From the NCBI RefSeq assembly GCF_958450345.1, contig NC_088780.1:127238226-127302225 (forward strand): a stretch of 64,000 nucleotides of DNA, read 5' to 3'. Position numbers and translations under genes: made by a program. The DNA is from Calliphora vicina. Taxonomy: Eukaryota > Arthropoda > Insecta > Diptera > Calliphoridae. Positions within the stretch are counted from its first letter, which is position 1; each line of letters starts with the position of its first letter. Positions 1-10,459 of this stretch are shown in pieces. Under the pieces are notes generated by a model. That model was not told where the DNA came from. It was given only the letters and a program-made list of their open reading frames with translations, and did no database searches.

Positions 1-338
1 ATATTAATACTTGTGAAATTTGTTGGAATGTGTTTAAATTATTTTTGGAACAGCAAAGAAGTGACTCTGGCAGTCTCAAATTCAATGACCAAAAATCCGA
101 AAATTCTATGAAATGTATGTACTGAAAAGAATTACATACAATAGAAATGTTAAATAAGAAATTTCCAGCACAAAGTATTCGAATTTTTTTTTTTTTTACT
201 TTTTATTTATTTCTTGAATCTGCCTATATCATTAGGCCTAACAATAAGTGATTAAATCTTATAACTAAAATTAATACTAGTTGCTCTCTAAAGAGAGCAT
301 TTAGTTTTAATTCGAATAAAGTAATAAAGTATTCGAAT
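1..338. other. AT-rich non-coding stretch
   Basis: No coding signal is visible. A short perfect palindrome (TGCTCTCTAAAGAGAGCA) lies near 280-297. A T-run follows the first 180 bases. Nothing else is recognisable. Confidence 0.5.
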
Positions 339-503
339 CCTTTGACGACGAAGAATTTTCCGCTGGAAAATTTTAAAATTTTATTATGGATTCTTACTCG
401 GAAAGGCCACATTACGCGACTAAAGTGTTATCAAAAATTAAAAGTTATTACTCCTTCTACGAGAAAAATCATGGGACATATGTGTCCCATTCGTCGTCAA
501 ACG
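339..503. mobile_element. piggyBac-like MITE (degraded)
   Basis: The left end CCTTTGACGACGAA at 339-352 is matched in inverted orientation by TTCGTCGTCAAA near 489-501. Just inside the right end is the palindromic block TGGGACATATGTGTCCCA. The same end and block occur at 2223-2598, so this is a related small element. No TTAA target duplication is preserved here, so the superfamily call rests on the relative at 2223-2598. Confidence 0.45.
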
Positions 504-607
504 TCAAACTTTGGGAACAAATGCATTGAACAATTAAAAGCTTTTTTTCGTTTCCAAAAGTAGAGTACTGCTTCATATATATATTGCAAAACCAATAAAA
601 TCGATCA

Positions 608-760
608 ATGGCAAAAGATGTTCCCGAACCTAAAGCAGCCAAAGAATTTTTAGTTAAATTTCAGAGGAATAAAGCCAATCTTTTCGAAAATTACGTTTCG
701 AAAGCTTATACCGACCCTGATTGCATATACGCGCAGGTTTTATACCCAAAGGTATTTTAG
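608..760 (+). CDS. Short coding-like ORF, possible exon
   Basis: A 50-codon ORF starts at ATG 608 in a good context (ATCAATGGC) and stops at TAG 758. Its composition is protein-like (Lys, Ala, Tyr and Phe mixed, no low complexity, for example NLFENYVSKAYTDPDC) and it is richer in G+C than its surroundings. The stop is preceded by AAAG|GTATTT at about 750, which could be a splice donor, so the coding part may end at about 749 as a first exon. I do not recognise the protein. It lies between piggyBac-like termini and just upstream of a solo LTR, so it could be a captured gene fragment, the start of a decayed transposase, or a real small exon. Confidence 0.3.
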   Translation: MAKDVPEPKAAKEFLVKFQRNKANLFENYVSKAYTDPDCIYAQVLYPKVF

Positions 761-1133
761 AAGTGTTTAATACAGTTTGAGAGTTCGACACACTAATATA
801 GTACAAAATTCCCCAAACGAAACTTTCTTGTGAGCAGAAAGGTATAATATTGTTACGAAATTGTACTTGAATTCAAATATAACGATTTTAAGGGCTGATT
901 TAAAAGTAGCATAATGCTTTCAAATAACAGTGCTGTAATAGCAAACTGTAACATATCTGTGGGCATTATTAAATAAAAGCTTTCAGTTGACCATTGATCG
1001 TAAGTTGGCAACGCTGTTTGAATTCGAATATTCAGTTAAAGAACATTGTAGAAAGTACACCACAGATGACGTATGATCTAGAATATTCGAACTTTGACAG
1101 TTAAAGAGCAATGTAGAGTGCAGATGGCAGTGT

Positions 1134-1140
1134 TATAAAT
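1134..1140 (+). promoter_or_regulatory. TATA box of the solo LTR
   Basis: TATAAAT lies about 280 bp into the LTR and is conserved in all related copies (GTTATAAATAGTGG). This is the expected place for the retroelement promoter at the U3/R boundary. Activity is not shown. Confidence 0.45.
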
Positions 1141-1342
1141 AGTGGAAGAGGTTGCAGTCGTGAGTGAGTTTATCAGAGATGCTTTTCGAATAAACATCAA
1201 CTGAGTGCCTTAAAGTATGTTGTGTTGTGTTTTTCAAGTAAATTCGTGTACATTATAAATTGTGTCTGTATTTCTGAGAATTTATAAACGTGTATAAAAA
1301 ACATTGAGTGGCTACTTAATTCTGTGGTTGTTGTACATTTTG

Positions 1343-1348
1343 AATAAA
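1343..1348 (+). terminator. Polyadenylation signal of the solo LTR
   Basis: AATAAA lies within TGAATAAATAAAG, about 110 bp before the 3' end of the LTR, and is followed by a T-rich stretch. This fits an LTR R/U5 polyadenylation site. Confidence 0.35.
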
Positions 1349-1465
1349 TAAAGAATTGTTACAATTTTTAAACTAGTAAACGGCTTTTATTTGCAATCAA
1401 AAGTATCCGGTTTATTTAAAGGAAATAAACAAACGTTTTGAAAAGGTTAAAACGTAACAATATTT

Positions 1466-1790
1466 TCCATAAGTAAAGAAGAATTGAAAGCAATGAGTAT
1501 CCACAAGTTGGCAGAAATAACTTTGTACTGGTCCACGATGGAATATAATCAGTACCGTTTATGTCCAAGGTTATGATTCGAGACAGTTCTGAAATATTTT
1601 CAAATTTTATGTTCGTCTATTTGTTGATGGATGAAGCTGGCCATTATCAAACAAGATATAATGCAGGAGTCAATGAACTGGATTGATAGTCGAACAAAGC
1701 CAATTTGTTTCGCATGTAAAAAACAAAAGTGGTTTACTGGAATAGAAATAGTTTTGAATTTTATCACAAATAAGTTCGATTTTGATTTAG
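1466..1790 (+). pseudogene. piggyBac-like transposase relic
   Basis: Reading through stops and frame changes, the segment around 1476-1560 gives SKEELKAM..LYWS. The segment at about 1638-1680 gives GHYQTRYNAGVNELD, which resembles the (Y)N..MGGVD/GVNELD block near the C-terminal end of piggyBac-family (DDE_Tnp_1_7) transposases. Two consecutive stops follow directly. The catalytic region between the two blocks is missing, so the gene is internally deleted and dead. Its position between two piggyBac-type MITEs supports the call. The identification rests on two short motifs only. Confidence 0.45.
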
Positions 1791-1880
1791 ATTTTATGAA
1801 CCATATACAGAATATTAAATGAATATTTTGTGTTTTTTAATGTTTTTTACTGACTTGTTTGTGTTTTCATGTTAAGCTAG

Positions 1881-2150
1881 GTACTCTGTTCAAAATTTCG
1901 TTTGAAATTCTGTCAAACTACATATAAAATATTTGGAATGAAATTTATGCGAAATAATTTCGCAAAAGTAGTACTCTGTTTTTATTGTGGAAAACATGTG
2001 AAATACATCTGGCAACCTTATTTTTCCACACGAAATAACATACGCAGCACTTCTTTCGCACGAAATTAAAACCAACAGCTAGCTGTCAAACAGCATGTAA
2101 AATTTTTCGTATGAAAAAACCATAATTATTCGCATATATGAACAGAGTAC
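1881..2150. mobile_element. MITE with GTACTCTGTTCA ends
   Basis: The element starts GTACTCTGTTCA and ends TGAACAGAGTAC. It is flanked by TAG on both sides (1878-1880 and 2151-2153), which is a plausible 3-bp target duplication. An extra copy of the end motif (TAGTACTCTG) sits inside at about 1969. There is no coding capacity. The superfamily is not assigned. Confidence 0.6.
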
Positions 2151-2222
2151 TAGGCTTTATACTTGGTGTTTTTATATTAATTAAAATAAAAAAATTTTAA
2201 AGAAAATTCTCCTTTATTTTTA

Positions 2223-2598
2223 CCTTTGACGACGAATGGGACACATATGTCCCATTATATTTTCAGTCCCCCCGGGAAAACTATAGAACCGATTCAAAAT
2301 ACGTTGGTCAATAAATTTACATAAGGCATTGGTTCATCTAATACTAAAAGTTTATCCAACAGTATCAATTAGAACTCGAGATATAAGAAAACTAAAATTG
2401 TCCAAAAAAAAATACGAATTTCTGACTTTGAGAAGCCCTTAAGCCAAACTTAAACAACATTACCTTAGTAATAACACGAACACCAAAGTACACATTTGTT
2501 TATTATCGAACAACGCCGCTTAGATTTCCAATGAAAATTGTGGCTATAATGACGAAAAAAGCAAATGGGACATATATGTCCCATTCGTCGTCAAAAGG
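2223..2598. mobile_element. piggyBac-type MITE, 376 bp
   Basis: The terminal inverted repeats are about 34 bp, beginning CCTTTGACGACGAATGGGA and reading into a nested palindrome TGGGACAYATATGTCCCA. The right end abuts TTAA (2599-2602), the piggyBac target. The left flank reads TTTA, one change from TTAA. There is no ORF. Confidence 0.65.
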
Positions 2599-2602
2599 TT
2601 AA

Positions 2603-3115
2603 ATTAAATTTATTAAGAGCATCAATTTAATTTTTATATTTAACATTTAACTGAATATTTGTGTATAATTATGAGCAGATGAAAGAATTATGAACAATTT
2701 TACTTAATCAGAATTTATTATGAAAGACCTTTAAATATTAATATTATTTCACAAAGTAAATAAGTAAATATTTCTTTAACATAATTACATTTTTACCTTT
2801 AACAGAATTAATATTTCTGCTTTAACTGAATATTTGTGTATAATTCTGAACAAATGAAACAATGGTATTACAGATTTAAAAAAACATAAATATCAGCATT
2901 TTTACTTAATCAAAAGTTATAATGAAAGAGCTAAAATATTAATGCTGTAAGTTATTTTCAAGCATTTTTATAATTTTGACAATCAACAAACACAGCTGCT
3001 GTTAGTTGTAGATAACAACTCAAAATGTTAAGCGTTATTATTCTAGTTGTTTTCATTTCAAGAACTTTCACTCAAATGAAAATACATAAATTACAAAGTA
3101 CCCGATTTGCGTCTA
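2603..3115. other. AT-rich non-coding stretch
   Basis: It contains a loose ~170-bp direct repetition: the phrase CTGAATATTTGTGTATAATT occurs near 2651 and again near 2826, each followed by similar sequence. No coding or RNA signal is seen. Confidence 0.45.
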
Positions 3116-3117
3116 TT

Positions 3118-3290
3118 CGCTGTGAGTCGATGTGAGTGGGGAGAGGGTGTTATGCGTTTGTGCTGATGTTTGTAACGCCCAGAAATATTAGTCGAACACC
3201 AACCTTAAAGTATCCTGATCTACTCAGAATACAATTCTGAGTCGATGTCCGCCCGTTCCACAGTAGGTAATATCTTGGCCAAAAATAATT
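3118..3290 (-). repeat. DINE-1-like repeat, 3'-end fragment
   Basis: It contains GTGGGGAGAGGG, TGTTTGTAACGCCC, ACCTTAAAGTAT and GAGTCGATGTCCGCCCG in the order typical of the dispersed family seen intact at 20601-22029 (there inverted). Drosophila DINE-1/INE-1 elements, which are non-autonomous Helitrons, have the same kind of block (GTCGAT..ATGTCCGTCTGTCCG). The family assignment is by resemblance only. Confidence 0.5.
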
Positions 3291-4015
3291 TTTTGCACTA
3301 ACAATAATAATGTTTTTGTTAGCATATTAGGATTTTGTAAAAAGCAAATATCATTTATGGGCAGACGAAGTTGTTATTTCCAAACATAAAAAGTGTAATT
3401 TTGATATAAATTAAACGTATAATTCTAACTTAACCTCAAATAAACGACTTTTTTCATAAATATAAACTTTGTATAAGCGTTTGATAATATTTCCCATAGA
3501 CTGCTGTGTTTTGCATTGACGAAAATTGTTAATAAAAGAATTTTGAATTTATTTTTTGTTATTTTTCGTTTCGATTTATTTCGGTTTTTGATTTATATCA
3601 TTTTCATTCAGACAGTCTTAGCTTAAAAAATAGCGAACATTTAATGTTTGAATTTGTGAAAAAAATAAAAAGAAAAAAACTGATGCTGTTTACAATTTTA
3701 TAATTTTGGATTCGTTAAAGCAAAAAATTACAAAAATCTTTTGTAAAAATAGATCGTTAAGTTTGCACAAGGCTCACGGAAAAATTATAGACTTTTTCAA
3801 GCAAGATTTTCTTTGAATGGCTTTACGCCATTTTGTTTGCCATTTTTATCGTGCCGAATTGGCAAAAAAAAAAATTAATAATTAGTTTTCGATATGTGGG
3901 AACAACCCTAAAAATTTCAACTATTACAAAATTCACTATTTCAGCCAAATCGGTCCAAAACTTTGGCTGAAATTCATTTTGGCCTAAAAAGTAGCTCAAA
4001 TCGAATTTTAGTTAG
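3291..4015. other. AT-rich non-coding stretch
   Basis: No gene is seen. The last ~100 bases repeat the words AATCGGTCCAAAACTTTGG and TTGGCTGAAATTC, and lead directly into the minisatellite. Confidence 0.4.
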
Positions 4016-5335
4016 AAGTATGTGTGATTACAGATCGAGCTCCTTTTATTTATTAAACGCTAATTGGCCAAGTTATTAACGAATTAAATATTTTGAGTTT
4101 TTATATAAAAAAATCGAATTTTGGACAGAAGTATGAGTGACCACAGATGGAGCTCTTTTTATTGATTAAACGCTTATTGGCCAAGTTATTAGCGAATTTA
4201 GATATTTTGATTTTTTATATAAAAAATCGACTTTTTGGTCAGAAATATGAGTGATCACATTAAACGATTATTGGCCAAGTTATTAGCGAATTTAGATATT
4301 TTGAGTTTTTATATAAAAAATCGATTTTTGGTCAGAAATATGAGTGATCACAGATCGAGCTGCTTTTCTTGATTAAACGCTTATTGGCCAAGTTATTAGC
4401 GAAATTAGATATTTTAAGTTTTTATTAAAAAATTGACTTTTTGGTCAGAAATATGAGTGATCACAGATCGAGCTGCTTTTCTTGATTAAACGCTTATTGG
4501 CCAAGTTATTAGCGAATTTAGATATTTTGAGTTTTTATATAAAAAATCGTTTTTTAGTCTGAAATATGAGTGATCACAGATCGATCCCTTTTTCTTGATT
4601 AAACGCTTATTGGCCAAGTTATTAGCGAATTTAGATGTTTTGAGTTTTTATATAAAAAATCGATTTTTGGTCAGAAATATGAGTGATCACAGATCGAGCT
4701 CTTTTTGTTGATTAAGCGCTTATTGGCCAAGTTATTAGCGAATTTAGATATTTTGAGTTTTTATATAGAATATCGATTTTTGGTCAGAAATATGAGTGAT
4801 CACAGATCGAGCTCTTTTTGTTGATTAAACGCTTATTGGCCAAGTTATTAGCGAATTTAGATATTTTGAGTTTTTATATAAAAAATCGAATTTTGGTCAG
4901 AAATGTAAGTGATCACAGATCGAGCTGCTTTTCTTGATTAAACGCTTATTAGCGAATTTAGATATTTTGAGTTTTTATATAAAATCGATTATATAAAAAA
5001 CGCTTATTGGCCATGTTATTAGCGAATTTAGATATTTTGAGTTTTTATATAAAAAATCGAATTTTGGTCAGAAGTATGAGTGATCGAGCTGCTTTTCTTG
5101 ATTAAACGCTTATTGGCCAAGTTATTAGCGAATTTAAATATTTTGAGTTTTTAAACAAAAAATCTACTTTTTGGTCAGAAATATGAGTGATCACAGATCG
5201 AGCTCCTTTTCTTCATTAAACGATTATTGAAACGCTTAACAGAAATATGAGTGATCGCAGATCGATTTAAGATAGTGTGAGTTTTTATATAAGTAATCGA
5301 ATTTTGGTTTGAAACATGATTGATCACAGACCGAT
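4016..5335. repeat. Minisatellite, ~114-bp units, about 11 copies
   Basis: Head-to-tail units are recognised by GAGTGATCACAGATCGAGCT, then GATTAAACGCTTATTGGCCA, then AGTTATTAGCGAATTTAGAT and a TTTTTATATAAAAAATCG tail. Starts fall near 4018, 4132, 4246, 4338, 4453, 4566, 4678, 4793, 4906, 5078, 5184 and 5316, so the commonest spacing is 112-115 bp. Units near 4246-4338 and 4906-5078 carry deletions, and the outermost copies are more diverged, as expected of an array homogenised by unequal exchange. There is no coding potential. Confidence 0.92.
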
Positions 5336-6029
5336 GTATTTTGCAGATGTATTTAATATGTGAGCGTATTAGTGGTCGTGGAATTTTCATTTATGTAAAA
5401 ACTTTTGCGGACTTTAAAAATCGGTCCAAGCGTTAAATTGGTCCAGACGTCCTGCGCTTTTAGATCATAAATTTTTTTCAGTAAAAACTTAAATTGGATT
5501 ACTATGATCATTTAAACAAAAATTTGCCAAATCGATGAAGCCTTTTTCCAATTTTAGATAAATCAAAAAAAGTGGATGTGTTCAATTTTTCATTCCGTAA
5601 AAACCTAAGTTGGGCTATGACCAACATTTTAAAAAAGAATTTGTCTAAATCGGTGCGACCGTTCGCTACTGATGCAATTAACAACGAACGACATTTGATT
5701 CTTATTTATAAAGATTTAATAAATTTTTTATTTATTAACAAACCTCATTTTCAATAAAAGAGTGCAAAAATGGTATTTTTTACAATTATGCCCATATGGT
5801 CCACATTTCCTACGGGACTGGGAAAATACTTTGGGGATAAATAGGGAACACATCAGTATTTCCAAAACAGCTTTCCGTTTTCAGATCCCAGCAAAGTTAA
5901 AAGTTTTGTAAAAAATAGGTAAATTTACGAATGGCGTAGGGGCGACATGTTCGAAAAATAGATTGTTTTCCATGAAGATACCTACGGAAAAGTATTAAAT
6001 TGTTATATTTTCTTATTGACAATTTTTTC
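5336..6029. other. Non-coding stretch after the minisatellite
   Basis: The phrases AATCGGTCCAAGCG and AAATTGGTCCAGACGTCC echo the sequence just left of the array. No ORF with protein-like composition is seen. Confidence 0.4.
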
Positions 6030-6180
6030 GGCCACGCCCGACCATATGATACCCTACAGTACGTAAATGAGCAAAAGCATTTTTCCGTATATATAAAACA
6101 GATTTTTTCTATGGTCCAGCTATGTGGACCGGGTTCAGCTAGTACCAAATTCTAAAAGTTGCATGCATATATCAAATACC
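6030..6180 (+). repeat. DINE-1-like repeat, 5'-end fragment
   Basis: The phrase GCCCGACCATATGATACCCT followed by GTAAATGAGCAAAAGCATTTTT matches the start of the dispersed family (compare about 44500 and 48910). Only about 150 bp are recognisable. Confidence 0.4.
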
Positions 6181-6671
6181 AATAATTAAATTTGTTATCA
6201 CAGAGGCAGCACGATTGTTCCTCTAAAATCAATCAAACAAATTGGCCTTCCTTTTAAACTAGCACTTAGGAAAGAATATATTGAGTTACAAGATAATTAT
6301 GCAGACGGAGCTATAAATGTTTCAGCTCAAAAGCATTTCATGAGGATTGTAGTAGTGGCAATTTCTAGTGATTAACGAAATTCGTTGTACAAAACTGCAT
6401 TAATGAACTGCAGGGTATTGACCAACAATATCTCTCCACCATTTGCATGAGATTTGTTATTATAGAAGATGCAACTTAATAGAAGAGACTTTGTTATTTG
6501 AAATTGTTAATCATAATTTTAATGTGATGCCAATGACAACAAATAACTACAGAAGATAATATTGCTTGCTATTCCTTGCTTCATTATGTTGATATCACAA
6601 CAATAGCAATAACTCGTATTAAATAATGCTGGATAACATTGTTTGGAATATTGCAAAATGAACAAACATAA
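6181..6671. other. Non-coding stretch
   Basis: No recognisable gene, RNA or repeat boundary. Confidence 0.35.
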
Positions 6672-7130
6672 ATATGTATGGGGATTTTCATTTCAAGTGA
6701 ATCGGGATTGAAGATTTTGATTTCGGGAAAAAATTTCCAAAAAATTTTATTTTTTATTTTTAATTTTTTTTTTTCGAAAGATTGAAGAAATAGCTATCTA
6801 AGTCCCGGACCACACTGTGAAACATTTGCTGCAAAACATTTTGAAATTCTTCTTTTGAAACTGCATTCGTGTCCACACAGTGAAGTTTTTGCTTTTCAGT
6901 TTTTGACATTTCTGTACAGAACGAATAAATGTGGATGACATACTCAACAAAAACTTCATGTACATGAAACAGAGTACCCTTTTCCTTCCATTCTCCTTTC
7001 ATCAACAAAGTCAAATGTTTTGCAGTATGGATGGGGACTAATAGAACTAACCTTGGTGCAAATTTCATCCCGATCGGAAGACATCGATTTCAAAAGTTGG
7101 TTCACTTAATATGAAATCCCCCATATGTAT
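6672..7130. mobile_element. Small TIR element (family R3) with foreign insert
   Basis: The left end (TATGGGGATTTTCATTTCAA) and right end (TTAATATGAAATCCCCCATA) are inverted. The conserved right arm CCCGATCGGAAGACATCGAT...AAAAGTTGGTTCACTT recurs at 24680-24745 and 49555-49600. Compared with those two relatives, the middle of this copy (about 6803-7030) is replaced by unrelated, coding-like DNA on the minus strand. Confidence 0.5.
6760..7068 (-). CDS. Coding-like ORF inside an R3 element
   Basis: A 102-codon minus-strand ORF. Its first ~20 and last ~15 codons are read through ordinary R3 repeat sequence and are probably meaningless. The middle, about 75 codons (about 7030 to 6803), is not found in the other R3 copies. 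It has the composition of a soluble globular or helical protein, for example EVFVEYVIHIYSFCTEMS and NAVSKEEFQNVLQQMF, with many Glu/Lys and no low complexity. I do not recognise a family. A captured fragment of a host gene is the most economical reading. It has no plausible promoter or splice sites of its own and is unlikely to make a protein now. Confidence 0.3.
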   Translation of the reverse strand: MKFAPRLVLLVPIHTAKHLTLLMKGEWKEKGTLFHVHEVFVEYVIHIYSFCTEMSKTEKQKLHCVDTNAVSKEEFQNVLQQMFHSVVRDLDSYFFNLSKKKN

Positions 7131-8128
7131 TCTTGGTAAATGTAGTTAAATTTATGAATGTAGCTGAATATTATAACGTGTGGTTATTTATATGTATTAA
7201 TATTGCAAAATGTTTTTGTTAAATATGTACAAGTTGTTCATAGTTGTTCATGTTGTTCCTAGCTTGTGTAGAAATAGTTTACATTATATTTATATACATA
7301 CACATGATCTTAGTAAAGATAATAAGTAGTAATTTTGTAGATTAAAATTTCATTAAATTTATACAAAACTTGTGATGAGTTTATGCATGAATTTATACCA
7401 GCACACTCATAAAAAGTTTAGTATAAGGATTCATTTACATGTGATTATGTTTTTTCTATTCTAAGATATAACTCGAGCTCCGTCTTCGCAGGTGGTTCTA
7501 ATATGCATATTAGTATCCATGGATACTGTTTTAAGAATTTAATCTTTTTTGACATTTAAATTTTTGCATCGGTTTTTAAAGACGAAATTTTTGCTATTAA
7601 AAAAACTTTGAGCATGTTGGATCTAACATCCGCTTTTGCATGAAATTATGTTAGACCTATGATTCTCAGATTAAAGTCGTATGGACGAATCCAAAAAGCA
7701 TAGATGCGTTGTAGAATGATTTCTGTCAATATAAAATTTATTTGAGTTAAATTTTACCTCTATATTAATACTTGTAATATATTTGTGGTTGTTAAGGTGA
7801 TTTCCGGAATGGGAATTTTCAGAAATTTTCCTTATATGGGAGCTATGACTTATTTGTGGTCCGATCGTAATTAATTTAATGGTTTAAGTAAAATAACCTT
7901 TATACTGACTTTTATATGGAAAGTGCTATTCTATAAGTATTTATGTGCAATGGAGCCATATTCCAGGAAGAAATTTGTATAGGGGTTTTAAAAGAATACA
8001 CGGACCAATACTTGCCATTTTCAACAGTCTTTGTCCATTTATTATGGGAGTATTTTGTGTAATTACACTGTCCAACTGCATTTTTGGAACAGACTAGCTA
8101 CCCTATAATTCTGAAAGAGCATGTTGAG
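7131..8128. other. Non-coding stretch with a DINE-like interior fragment
   Basis: At about 7795-7880 the words GTGATTTCCGGAATGGGA, TTATATGGGAGCTATGACTT and GGTCCGATCG match the interior of the dispersed DINE-like family. Nothing else is recognised. Confidence 0.35.
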
Positions 8129-8565
8129 TAGATCATTTTTGTAGAATAAACTTATAGTCCAGCTGGTCTGAATTTTTTTTACAGTGGGTCAAAGTTTTAG
8201 TTTTACTTACAATGTATTTTTAGACACAAATAATTTAAATTGGTGTGTAGCTAAATATTTTCTAAAGACAGAAATAGGTATATTTACAAATTCTTTATAT
8301 ATAATTTTTTACATATAATGTGCTTAAATAATTGCTATTGCACGCAAAATGTATTTTTAACCTAATTGTACCCTACATCACCATAGTGGGGAGGGTATAT
8401 TCGGTTAGCGCTGAAGTTTGTAATCTGCAAAAATATTGTCCTAACACCCACCTTAAAGTATACCAATCTGCTCAGGATCTTTTTGAGACGATTAAGAGAT
8501 GTCCGTCCGTCTGTTCGTCTATGTAAACCTTATTCTCAAACTACAGGTCGCAATTTTAAAGATAA

Positions 8566-10350
8566 CACTATGCAACAAATGAAGACTTTTGGAAAAACAC
8601 AAGATCATGACAGTATAGGTTCGACTCTACTACCAAAGGGTAGTAAAACCCTATACTGAGTGACCGATTTTTTTTTATGAGCCCCCAAAGTTTCTGAAAA
8701 TCAGTGGGGCCTCTAAAAAAGGTGTCAGCAGTTTTTGGTTAACAGCTAATTCAGACTTTGTGATACGGCTTAACTTCATATGGCAATAATATAGCTAAGA
8801 GTCCGCCAGATAAATTTTGTTAAAATTTGTTTCCAAAAATAGCTTTATCGTGCACTTTTGTTGAAAAAATATAGGAAGAAAATTTTTTTTTTTACGTTTT
8901 TAGAATAACTTCCAGGGACTCGTAATTTTTCAATAACAATATTTTGCAAAGTTGTAGCTACGGTAAATCTGAATAAGTCTTGTGAACATATCAATGCAAT
9001 CCGAACATACGTAGGCATTCTAAATAGCTGTCAAATATCACTTTGTAGCTTAAAAATTTTAGTTTTTTACTATTTTTTTACTCTAAAACAAACATTTTCT
9101 GTTAAAAATTTATGTTCGACGTTATACTTCTCTATTGTGAGGGAATACGAAGAATGCGCGAATCATTATCGGTATGATCCGGGCGCATCACTTTATCCAA
9201 TCTTAATCACGCAAGCCCGGCTTGATGCAAGATATGAAAAAACATTAACATTTTTGAAAGTGGACAAGGTTTGTGGAGCGTCTGAAGAGTAAATGTAAGC
9301 TTTTTATATAAGTTTTTGATACCGGTGGAAACCTTATGACTTGGAGATTGACATTTTAGTGAAATGAATTAATTTTGTGTCCATTTTATCACCATTTTAT
9401 AAAATGGTGATTTTCCATCAAGAACAATAAAAATTTTGAATTAATGTAAAATTTGAACAGGATGCGTGTAACTTTTTATAGGGACGAAATAATTGTTATC
9501 AGGTTTGTTTTATTTTCTTTAGAATTTTATCGCAAATATACATCGTATATAAAAAACAAATTTCGACCTTTCGTAGGCCCATCTTATATAAAGATCGAGC
9601 AAAATTAAACCTAAATATCTCTTGAACTAAAAGAGATAACCTACAGATAAAAGCATATTTTTGTAGACCTTCTCAAGGACTATCTATATTTTAAATTTCA
9701 GGATAATAAATGGTTTTTTGGCGATTTTTTTTAAATGTGTGACATTGAGGGTCCACTCACTGATCCCCATTCTGAGCACCTCAGCCGAGTAAATAATACA
9801 GCACAACATAGAAATGTGGGCTTGATCATACTATATTAACAAAAAAACTCTTTGTTTTAGCGTCAAAAAATAGTAAAAACGAAAATTGTTAAGGTACAAA
9901 GTTATCTTTATGTCCTATTTAGAGTGACTAGACACGTTCAGAATGCATTGATATGTTCTCAAGGGTTCTACAACTTTACCGTAGCTATAACTTTGCTAAA
10001 TATAGTTAGTGATAAATTAGGAGACCCTGGAAGTTATTCTAAAAAAGTAAAAAAAAAAATTTTCTTTCTATATTTTTTCAACAAAAGTGGACGAAAAAGC
10101 TATTTTTTGGAATAAGATTGTATTAAATATTATTTGGCGGACTCTTAGCTTTATTATTGTCATATAAAGTTAAGCCGTATCACAAAGTCTGAATTATCTG
10201 TTAACCAAAAACTGATGACACCTTTTTTAGAGGCCCCACTGATTTTCAGAAACAAAATGAACCAACTGAGTATAGGGTTTTATTAGCCTTTGGTAGTAGA
10301 GTCGAACCTATATAGTCATGATCGTGTGTTGTTTTCACTGTTGCACTGTG
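8566..10350. mobile_element. Long-TIR element CACTATGCAAC, insertion A
   Basis: It starts CACTATGCAACAAATGAAG and ends CACTGTTGCACTGTG, flanked by TAA on both sides (8563-8565 and 10351-10353). The terminal inverted repeats extend roughly 0.5 kb with many mismatches: they share TAGGTTCGACTCTACTACCA, GGGGCCTCTAAAAAAGGTGT and GTTAACAG, then GAGTCCGCC. There is no transposase ORF, so it is non-autonomous. CACTA ends suggest CMC/CACTA, while TWA 3-bp targets suggest PIF/Harbinger. The superfamily is left open. Confidence 0.85.
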
Positions 10351-10459
10351 TAATTCGACAAAAAAAATTTTATTGCCCCACGAACTAAGCCTATTGAATT
10401 TGGTTAGAATCGGTCTATTATTTATCCTAGCCCACATACAAATTTCATCACTTTCAAAG

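Larger units (their letters stand above)
851..1459 (+). mobile_element. Solo LTR, long form
   Basis: The sequence runs from TGTTACGAAATTG to AAAACGTAACA, so it has TG...CA ends inside a short inverted repeat (TGTTACG/CGTAACA). It is flanked by a 4-bp target duplication ATAT (847-850 and 1460-1463), as expected of a Ty3/gypsy-type integrase. No internal gag-pol is present, so this is a solo LTR left by LTR-LTR recombination. A minus-strand relative is at 42230-42698, and 5' partial copies are at 50982-51305 and 54867-55190. This form has about 140 bp of U3 that the 42-kb copy lacks. Confidence 0.85.

Noticed and set aside
1631..1822. 63-codon ORF MKLAIIKQD...
   Set aside because: Out of frame with the piggyBac-like motif RYNAGVNELD found in the same DNA; the motif frame is the meaningful one.
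4016..5335. CRISPR array
   Set aside because: Units are contiguous with no unique spacers, and the DNA is clearly from an animal genome; it is a minisatellite.
5175..5390. 71-codon minus-strand ORF
   Set aside because: It lies in the minisatellite and repeats its units (ICDHSYF-type phrases).
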